This document shows positions 1 to 5,593 of a DNA stretch of 6,270 bases, in pieces. The notes below the pieces were generated by a model. That model saw nothing but the letters and a program-made list of their open reading frames with translations, searched no databases and had not been told where the DNA came from. A program made the position numbers and the translations under genes. Numbering within the stretch: position 1 is the first letter of the stretch; every line of letters starts with the position of its first letter. This DNA comes from Bacteroidota bacterium (GTDB lineage: Bacteria; Bacteroidota; Bacteroidia; Bacteroidales; UBA12481), in the NCBI GenBank assembly GCA_030592205.1, contig JAUVKA010000249.1, forward strand, positions 1 to 6,270, written 5' to 3'.

Positions 1-83
1 TGGTCATTATTGGTATTTGAGCATCATTATTCTTTGTGTAGGATACAAAATGATAATATAGATACTATAATAACTAATCCTTT

Positions 84-114
84 TTTGGTAATTGAGGTGG
101 CTTTTCTACTTTTA
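84..114 (+). promoter_or_regulatory. Candidate Bacteroidota-type promoter for hppA
   Basis: A TTTG at 84-87 is followed after 19 bases by TACTTTTA at 107-114. The second box matches the Bacteroidota -7 consensus TAnnTTTG in all but the last base, and the first matches the -33 TTTG; the spacing fits. Transcription would start about 15-20 bases before the hppA ATG at 139. No Shine-Dalgarno sequence precedes that ATG, which is normal in this phylum. The rest of 1-138 is AT-rich and shows no gene. The region is T-rich, so a chance match is possible. Confidence 0.35.
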
Positions 115-138
115 CTGTCCAATTAATCTCAAATCTCT

Positions 139-2529
139 ATGAAAAAACGTTTACTGTTTACTATGTTGGCCGGACTCTTATTCCCTTTTATTTCGATGGC
201 GGGAGAGGCCGACCTGGAAGTGCCTGACTTAGCAGGTGCTACTTTCTTCGGAGGAGCTATTAACGGATGGCAATTGCTGCTGTACGGGATGGTTATTGTG
301 TTAGTGGGACTATTCTTTGGTTATTATCAATTTATCAGGATCAAAAAACTTCCCGCTCATAAATCAATGCTTGATGTTTCACATATCATATATGAAACCT
401 GTAAGACATACCTGATTCAGCAGGGGAAGTTATTAATAATCTTATTTCTTATCGTAGGTACTGCCATAACTTATTATTTTCTTGCACTTAGTGGAATGAA
501 ACTCCCCAGGGTTATCCTGATATTGTCATGGTCAGTTCTGGGAATTCTTGGATCCTACGGTGTAGCCTGGTTTGGGATCAGGATTAATACTCTGGCAAAC
601 AGTCGTACAACTTTTGCTGCACTTAAGGGGAAGCCATTTGAAATGGCTTCTATACCTCTTCAGTCAGGGATGAGCATTGGCTTGTTATTAATATGTGTCG
701 AATTAGTGATGATGATCGCTATTCTATTATTTGTTCCCGGTGAAGCTGCCGGAGCCTGCTTCATAGGTTTTGCCATTGGTGAATCACTCGGAGCCAGTGC
801 TCTTCGTATTGCCGGTGGAATCTTCACGAAAATTGCTGATATCGGGGCTGACCTGATGAAGATCGTCTTTAATCTTCCTGAGGATGATCCCAGGAATCCT
901 GGTGTAATTGCCGATTGTACCGGTGACAATGCTGGTGATAGTGTTGGCCCAACAGCCGATGGTTTTGAAACTTATGGTGTTACAGGGGTTGCATTGATCT
1001 CATTTATAATTTTGGGTGTTTTTGAAGTTGATTACCAGGCTTCATTAATAGTATGGATTTTTGCTATGCGACTTCTTATGGTCGTGACCTCAATGGTTGC
1101 CTATTGGATAAATCACGGATATAGTAAATCAAAATATGGACGTTCAAAAGATTTTAATTTTGAAAATCCTCTTACCACTCTGATTTGGATCACTTCTATT
1201 ATTTCAATATTAGTTACTTACATTGCAAGTTGGTTATTACTGGGAGATGCCATTGCCGTTGGTCTATGGTGGAAATTGGCATCTATTATCAGTTGTGGAA
1301 CCCTGGCGGCTGCACTTATCCCTGAACTTACCAAGGCCTTTACAAGTTCTAAATCCCGACATGTTCAAGAGATTGTGACAGCAAGCCGGGAAGGGGGAGC
1401 TTCACTAAATATCCTGTCGGGATTAGTTGCCGGAAACTTCTCTGCCTTTTGGAAAGGCTTGGTATTTGTTGTTTTGATGTTTGTTTCTTTTGTGATTTCT
1501 AACCAGGATTTAAATATCCTGATGGCTTACCCCTCCATTTTTGCCTTTGGTTTGGTAGCCTTTGGATTTTTGGGAATGGGACCTGTAACTATTGCTGTTG
1601 ACAGTTATGGTCCGGTTACTGACAATGCTCAATCGGTTTTTGAATTGTCACAGATTGAATCTATTCCTGACATCAAAGAATCCATTAAAAATGAATTTGG
1701 TTTTGAACCGGATTTTAAGGGAGGGAAACATTATCTGGAAGCAAACGATTCTGCCGGGAATACATTTAAAGCCACTGCAAAACCAGTTCTGATTGGTACG
1801 GCTGTTATCGGGGCTACTACTATGATCTTTTCTATTATTCTTATTTTGGAAAATCTTGGAATGCTGAGTATCTCCCTGACAGATGCACCTGTTATTCTTG
1901 GATTTATTACAGGAGGGGCAGTGATATACTGGTTCTCCGGTGCATCAATGCAAGCTGTTACTACCGGTGCATACCGTGCAGTGGAATTCATAAAAAACAC
2001 GATTGATCTGACTAAGGATAAAGCTGATGTTGAGGATTCTAAAGCGGTTGTAAAGATTTGTACTCAATATGCCCAGAAGGGTATGTGGAACATATTTATT
2101 GTCGTGTTTACCCTCACCCTGGCTTTTGCATTTTTTGATCCTAACTTTTTTGTTGCATATCTTATCTCTATTGCTATTTTCGGACTTTTCCAGGCAATGT
2201 ACATGGCTAATGCCGGAGGTGCATGGGATAATGCCAAGAAAGTTGTGGAGGTAGATCTGAAAGAGCAGGGAACCCCGCTTCATGAAGCTGCTGTAGTGGG
2301 AGATACTGTTGGAGATCCCTATAAAGATACTTCCTCTGTTGCCTTGAACCCAATTATTAAATTCTCAACCTTATTCGGATTGCTGGCAGCAGAGATATCG
2401 ATCGAAATGCATTTGCATGCAGCAGAAAAAGGAATCGCGAATATTGCTCCATATATTGGACTTGGTTTCTTGCTTATCGGACTCATCTTTGTTTACAGGT
2501 CATTCTACAGTATGCGGATTAAATCGTAA
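139..2529 (+). CDS. hppA: Membrane-bound H+-translocating pyrophosphatase, divergent K+-independent type
   Basis: This integral membrane enzyme hydrolyses cytoplasmic PPi and uses the energy to pump ions, probably H+, out of the cytoplasm. The 796 residues are slightly above the usual bacterial length. Residues 1-21 look like a cleavable signal peptide (Lys-Lys-Arg, hydrophobic core, Ser-Met-Ala before Gly22), followed by about 16 hydrophobic segments. The substrate site is complete: Lys231, Asp234, Asp238, Glu248 in PEDDPRNP, Asp259, Asp263, Asp267, Asp488 in VDSYGP, Asn541 and Lys548, Asp697/Lys700/Lys701 in GGAWDNAKK, and Asp722/Asp726/Lys729/Asp730 in GDTVGDPYKDTS. Gate residues Arg223, Asp274 and Lys741 are kept. 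Lys544 in GNTFKAT occupies the position that makes canonical enzymes K+-independent. The signature DVGADLVGKVE reads DIGADLMKIVF and is one residue short. These traits fit the divergent Na+-regulated H+-PPase subfamily described from Chlorobium limicola and Cellulomonas fimi. The family is certain; the subfamily and the ion pumped are inferred. It appears to be a single-gene transcript ending at a strong terminator. Confidence 0.96.
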   Translation: MKKRLLFTMLAGLLFPFISMAGEADLEVPDLAGATFFGGAINGWQLLLYGMVIVLVGLFFGYYQFIRIKKLPAHKSMLDVSHIIYETCKTYLIQQGKLLIILFLIVGTAITYYFLALSGMKLPRVILILSWSVLGILGSYGVAWFGIRINTLANSRTTFAALKGKPFEMASIPLQSGMSIGLLLICVELVMMIAILLFVPGEAAGACFIGFAIGESLGASALRIAGGIFTKIADIGADLMKIVFNLPEDDPRNPGVIADCTGDNAGDSVGPTADGFETYGVTGVALISFIILGVFEVDYQASLIVWIFAMRLLMVVTSMVAYWINHGYSKSKYGRSKDFNFENPLTTLIWITSIISILVTYIASWLLLGDAIAVGLWWKLASIISCGTLAAALIPELTKAFTSSKSRHVQEIVTASREGGASLNILSGLVAGNFSAFWKGLVFVVLMFVSFVISNQDLNILMAYPSIFAFGLVAFGFLGMGPVTIAVDSYGPVTDNAQSVFELSQIESIPDIKESIKNEFGFEPDFKGGKHYLEANDSAGNTFKATAKPVLIGTAVIGATTMIFSIILILENLGMLSISLTDAPVILGFITGGAVIYWFSGASMQAVTTGAYRAVEFIKNTIDLTKDKADVEDSKAVVKICTQYAQKGMWNIFIVVFTLTLAFAFFDPNFFVAYLISIAIFGLFQAMYMANAGGAWDNAKKVVEVDLKEQGTPLHEAAVVGDTVGDPYKDTSSVALNPIIKFSTLFGLLAAEISIEMHLHAAEKGIANIAPYIGLGFLLIGLIFVYRSFYSMRIKS

Positions 2530-2586
2530 AGTGAGAAGTGTTGGCTATAATGCCGGCGATTTCGATAATGACAATATAAATGGGTT

Positions 2587-2613
2587 GGGCCGGCTTTTAC
2601 GCCGGCCCTTTTT
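2587..2613 (+). terminator. Intrinsic terminator downstream of hppA
   Basis: A perfect 8-bp GC-only stem (GGGCCGGC at 2587-2594 and GCCGGCCC at 2601-2608) encloses a 6-base loop TTTTAC and is followed directly by five T residues. It lies 57 bases after the hppA stop and 4 bases beyond the end of the convergent minus-strand gene. Read on the minus strand the hairpin is the same, but no U-run follows it (CCCAACCCA), so it should stop hppA transcripts efficiently and the opposite transcripts less so. Confidence 0.92.
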
Positions 2614-2617
2614 CGTG

Positions 2618-3355
2618 TCAGAATTTTTTTAGACGGAATTCCTCTCCATCAAATTCCCCATAAGTAAAATGGGTAATCCAGTCGCCAAGGATGATCATTC
2701 TGGTTTGCTTATTCAGCTCATAGTCTACCGGGCAATGCCGGTGACCAAAAACTATGAAATCAAGCCCTTCCTCAAGCAAGTTCTCCCTTGAGAATACTAC
2801 CATGGGCTCTTTTTCTTTCTCGAAAGGTTTTGTCCCATGAACCATCCTGCTGTGTTTTGACCAAGCGGATGCCAGCCAGAAGGCAAAATTGGGATGTAAC
2901 CTTGAAAAGAGCCACTGAAGGCTTTTGTTAGTAAATAAATTTTTTAGAAACAGGAATTTGCGGTCGGATCTGTTAGATTCATCTCCATGTACGAGGAAAA
3001 ACTGTTTAGTTCCAATTTCGGTAATCAGTGCCTCCCTGTGTATCTCAAGTCCAATTTCTTCTTCAAGATATTTGTATGCCCATATATCGTGATTTCCAAT
3101 AAAATAATGGATATCCACTCCTCTGTCAGCTAATTCAGCAAGTTTTCCAAGAAAGCGAACATACCCTTTAGGCACTACTGAGCGGTATTCGTACCAGAAG
3201 TCAAACATATCCCCCAAAAAGTAGATAGCCTCAGCTTCATCAGATATTTGATCTAATAAAAGAACAAGCTTTTTTTCTCTTTCAAGGCTTTCGATCCGGT
3301 TGGGAAACCCCAGGTGGGCATCGGAAAGGAAAAATATTTTCTTTGCACCTTTCAC
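2618..3355 (-). CDS. lpxH: LpxH-type calcineurin-like metallophosphoesterase (probable UDP-2,3-diacylglucosamine diphosphatase)
   Basis: The 245 residues match the length of E. coli LpxH (240), a peripheral membrane enzyme that cleaves UDP-2,3-diacylglucosamine to lipid X and UMP in lipid A synthesis. The dimetal site is complete: Asp12 and His14 in SDAHLG, Asp49 in GDMFDFW, Asn88 in GNHD, His123 in HGDE, and His205 and His207 in GHRH. The insert at about 130-180, rich in Trp, Phe and Lys/Arg, corresponds to the helical lid that holds acyl chains in LpxH. GNHD replaces the GNRD of proteobacterial LpxH, so a related pyrophosphatase without lipid A activity cannot be excluded. The start is GTG at 3355; the next Met is residue 50, inside the catalytic core, so no later start works. 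It begins 4 bases after the stop of the upstream redoxin gene, which suggests cotranscription and coupled translation. The end faces the hppA terminator. Confidence 0.82.
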   Translation of the reverse strand: MKGAKKIFFLSDAHLGFPNRIESLEREKKLVLLLDQISDEAEAIYFLGDMFDFWYEYRSVVPKGYVRFLGKLAELADRGVDIHYFIGNHDIWAYKYLEEEIGLEIHREALITEIGTKQFFLVHGDESNRSDRKFLFLKNLFTNKSLQWLFSRLHPNFAFWLASAWSKHSRMVHGTKPFEKEKEPMVVFSRENLLEEGLDFIVFGHRHCPVDYELNKQTRMIILGDWITHFTYGEFDGEEFRLKKF

Positions 3356-3359
3356 ACTG

Positions 3360-4559
3360 TTATTTCATAAGTTCTTTGAGCTTTTCTTCCAGGGCTGGTC
3401 CCCTCAGGTTGCGTGCAATGATCTTTCCCTCAAGATCAAGAAGAAAACTGGCTGGGATACTTTGTACACCATATTTTTTTGCAGCAATCGAACTCCAATA
3501 TTTGAGGTCACTTACATGAGTCCAGTTCAGCTTGTCAGCTTCAATGGCACGTACCCATTCCTCCCGGGTACGGTCGAGGGATACCTGGAAGATCTCAAAA
3601 CCCTTGCTCTTATAATTTGCGTAGGCTTTCACCAGGTTCGGGTTTTCGCGTCGACAGGGACCACACCAGGCAGCCCAGAAATCCAGCAAAACATACTTAC
3701 CCCTGAAAGAGGACAGAGAGATGGCTTTCCCATCAGGATCAGCTAATTCGATTTCAGGAGCAATTGATCCGAGTGCAGTTGATTGCCCTGAGTTGGCAGC
3801 CATTTTCTTTTCAGCCTGAACCCCCTCAACGAAATTGTGTAGTGTGGCAACAAGGGAGGATTCAGGATATTTTTTCGACAATGCGGCATCAACTTTCGAA
3901 AAATAGGAAAAATCAAGCTGTGAGCTTAAGATTGGTTGATTACCCAATTGGTGCGACAGAGCCAATAAGCTGGCAGGAGATTCGTAATGCCGGTCAATAA
4001 ATTCTGTGATATAGATTTTTTGATTAGTTTTCAATTCCTCATATTTACTTTGCAGCCAACTATCTAATTGTGGGCCTGCTTCGGAACCTTGTCTTTCATA
4101 GTATATTTTACTCAAGGAATCCAATTCAAGGGAAGCTTTTCGCATTTCGGAATTCAATTCCCAAACCAGTTTTGATTCCTTGGATCCGCTAATTTTATAA
4201 CTATCATTGAAATTTTCTTTATTAGCGGAAATTTTAAGCTTCTGGCCATTTAGCAGCAGCAATGAAATATACTGATTATCAGAAGTTAGCATAAACAAGA
4301 AACGGGGGTTTCTGGCAGTATCAGAAAATTCAAATCGGCCATTTTCATCCAGAATTATTGTTTGGATTTTTTGCATCGAATTATTATACAGTTCCTGAAT
4401 AACCAGGCTGTCATTCTCCCATCCGGTCATTTGTCCGGAAACAGTGAAGCTGTCAGCAGCTGCTTTTCCTGAAACCGGGGAGTCGCCAGACCCGCCACAT
4501 TGCCAAGCCGTCAGGGAAACAATTATTATTAATGTAAAGACCTTGATTTTATTTACCAT
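3360..4559 (-). CDS. TlpA-like thiol-disulfide oxidoreductase lipoprotein with N-terminal DUF4369-like domain
   Basis: This 399-residue exported protein has three parts. Residues 1-20 form a signal sequence (Lys4, Lys6, then a hydrophobic run) ending before Cys21, which is probably lipidated although the preceding Ala-Trp-Gln is not a standard lipobox. Residues about 35-130 are beta-rich and resemble DUF4369, and about 130-260 is a helical linker. Residues about 265-399 are an AhpC/TSA-TlpA thioredoxin fold: the phrase LLDFWAAWCGPCRRENPNL carries the redox pair Cys299 and Cys302 (WCGPC at 298-302), and Pro369 in SIPASF is the cis-proline beside the active site. Proteins of this build are abundant in Bacteroidota and are thought to reduce or exchange disulfides in the periplasm; the partner here is unknown, and cytochrome c maturation (ResA-like) is only one option. 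The ATG at 4559 is well placed 23 bases beyond a TAnnTTTG box. It leads the unit with the lpxH-like gene. Confidence 0.88.
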   Translation of the reverse strand: MVNKIKVFTLIIIVSLTAWQCGGSGDSPVSGKAAADSFTVSGQMTGWENDSLVIQELYNNSMQKIQTIILDENGRFEFSDTARNPRFLFMLTSDNQYISLLLLNGQKLKISANKENFNDSYKISGSKESKLVWELNSEMRKASLELDSLSKIYYERQGSEAGPQLDSWLQSKYEELKTNQKIYITEFIDRHYESPASLLALSHQLGNQPILSSQLDFSYFSKVDAALSKKYPESSLVATLHNFVEGVQAEKKMAANSGQSTALGSIAPEIELADPDGKAISLSSFRGKYVLLDFWAAWCGPCRRENPNLVKAYANYKSKGFEIFQVSLDRTREEWVRAIEADKLNWTHVSDLKYWSSIAAKKYGVQSIPASFLLDLEGKIIARNLRGPALEEKLKELMK

Positions 4560-4581
4560 AACCTTATAATTTTACAGGGCA

Positions 4582-4614
4582 CAAATGTATTGATTTTTTT
4601 TACTTTTGTGGAAA
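4582..4614 (-). promoter_or_regulatory. Promoter for the redoxin-lpxH unit
   Basis: On the minus strand TACATTTG (4589 down to 4582) matches the Bacteroidota -7 box TAnnTTTG exactly. A TTTC at 4614-4611, one base off the -33 TTTG, lies 21 bases upstream of it. The predicted transcript start is near 4577, giving a leader of under 20 bases before the ATG at 4559. The assignment rests on motif and position only. Confidence 0.5.
4601..4608 (+). promoter_or_regulatory. -7 box of the ribF-ahcY promoter
   Basis: TACTTTTG matches the Bacteroidota -7 consensus TAnnTTTG exactly and lies 17 bases before the GTG start of ribF, leaving a leader of roughly a dozen bases. I find no good -33 TTTG about 20 bases upstream, where the sequence reads GGGCACAAATG. 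The box sits only 11 bases from the -7 box of the opposite promoter, so the two promoters overlap. Confidence 0.45.
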
Positions 4615-4619
4615 TTTCC
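4610..4619. repeat. Perfect 10-bp palindrome GGAAATTTCC
   Basis: GGAAATTTCC is its own reverse complement and lies between the ribF -7 box and the ribF start, covering the predicted ribF transcription start and overlapping the weak -33 element of the opposite promoter. Its placement would suit an operator, but a single 10-bp palindrome can arise by chance and I recognise no regulator for it. Confidence 0.3.
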
Positions 4620-4625
4620 GAATAG

Positions 4626-5591
4626 GTGAAAGTATATACACAAACAGATGATTTGTCCATAAAGAATGCGGTTGTTACAATTGGCGTTTTTGACGGTTTG
4701 CATCGTGGTCATCAAAGCTTACTCGAGCTTCTAAGGTCAAAGACAATTGAGGAGAGGGGAGAGTCAGTAGTGATTACTTTCTGGCCACACCCACGAAAAG
4801 TCCTTGGACAAGCGGACAAGAATTTTTTATTGCTAACCACAATAGAAGAAAAAAAACACCTTTTGGAGAATTGGGGTATTGATCACCTTTTGATCCTTCC
4901 ATTCACCAAAGAATTTGCTGAACTCAACAGCCGGGAGTTCATTCTGGAAATCCTGGTTAAAAAGATTGGGATGAAGTACCTGGTGATAGGAGATGACCAT
5001 CGCTTTGGTCATGATAGGGAAGGAGGAAGTGAAATCCTTTCCGAGATGGGACGGCAATATGGGTTTCAGTTTACAAGCCTGAAATCCTGTATTGATAAGC
5101 AGTCAAGAATTTCAAGCTCTCTGATCAGGTCGGCCCTAAGAGCAAGTGATCTTGAGGAGGCTAACAAACTGCTGGGATTTCCATATTTTATGTTCGGTGA
5201 TGTGATAGAAGGGAATCAGTTGGGTCGAAAGATTGGTTTCCGGACAGCCAATATTGCCTGCTGCAGTGATAATAAACAAATTCCCGAGGAAGGCGTATAT
5301 GTGGTTAAGGTGGATATCGGGAATGAGCAATTTGGCGGGATGTTAAATATTGGCACAAGACCTACTGTTGATCACACGATGAAAAAAAGTATAGAAGTTC
5401 ATATATTTGATACTACTCGCGATCTGTATGGAAAAAGACTTAAGGTGAGTTTTCTTCACAGGTTGAGAGATGAGATGAAATTTAAAAATACTGATGAGCT
5501 AAGGCTTCAGCTGGAGATGGATCGGGAAAATGCTCTGGCAATACTTGGATTGCCTGCTTATCAAGGAATAAAAAAACCTTTAAAAGATTAA
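4626..5591 (+). CDS. ribF: Bifunctional riboflavin kinase / FAD synthetase
   Basis: RibF phosphorylates riboflavin to FMN and then adenylylates FMN to FAD in the cytosol. The 321 residues match the usual 300-320. The N-terminal nucleotidyltransferase domain (about 12-180) shows the ATP-binding motif GVFDGLHRGH at 20-29 and SSSLIR at 163-168. The C-terminal kinase domain (about 185-310) shows LGRKIGFRTAN at 199-209, NIGTRPT at 241-247 and the catalytic Glu257 in IEVHIFD. One oddity is Arg206 where the PTAN motif normally has Pro; Thr207 and Asn209, the residues that hold Mg-nucleotide, are kept. The start is GTG at 4626: MKVYTQTDDL is a natural beginning, and a TAnnTTTG box lies just upstream, which leaves no room for an earlier start. 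No FMN riboswitch fits in the 66-base gap. The gene is probably cotranscribed with ahcY, whose ATG follows the stop by two bases. Confidence 0.96.
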   Translation: MKVYTQTDDLSIKNAVVTIGVFDGLHRGHQSLLELLRSKTIEERGESVVITFWPHPRKVLGQADKNFLLLTTIEEKKHLLENWGIDHLLILPFTKEFAELNSREFILEILVKKIGMKYLVIGDDHRFGHDREGGSEILSEMGRQYGFQFTSLKSCIDKQSRISSSLIRSALRASDLEEANKLLGFPYFMFGDVIEGNQLGRKIGFRTANIACCSDNKQIPEEGVYVVKVDIGNEQFGGMLNIGTRPTVDHTMKKSIEVHIFDTTRDLYGKRLKVSFLHRLRDEMKFKNTDELRLQLEMDRENALAILGLPAYQGIKKPLKD

Positions 5592-5593
5592 CA

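Noticed and set aside
31..53. Imperfect inverted repeat upstream of hppA
   Set aside because: The best pairing gives eight AT-rich pairs interrupted by two mismatches and a 3-base loop, with no T-run after it; too weak to call a terminator or operator.
660..929. Minus-strand open frame inside hppA
   Set aside because: Antisense to conserved pyrophosphatase active-site codons, with low-complexity translation; a shadow of the real gene.
1945..2283. 112-codon minus-strand frame inside hppA
   Set aside because: Overlaps the conserved C-terminal part of hppA in antisense and resembles no known family.
3300..3746. 148-codon plus-strand open frame spanning the lpxH-redoxin junction
   Set aside because: It lies antisense to two well-supported genes whose catalytic motifs are intact, and its translation shows no recognisable domain; a shadow frame.
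4560..4625. Possible FMN riboswitch before ribF
   Set aside because: The gap is only 66 bases and the predicted leader about a dozen; there is no space for the six-helix FMN aptamer and its conserved bases are absent.
5560..5593. Possible SAH riboswitch before ahcY
   Set aside because: The two-base gap to ribF leaves no leader, and the end of ribF is coding sequence without a visible pseudoknot fold.
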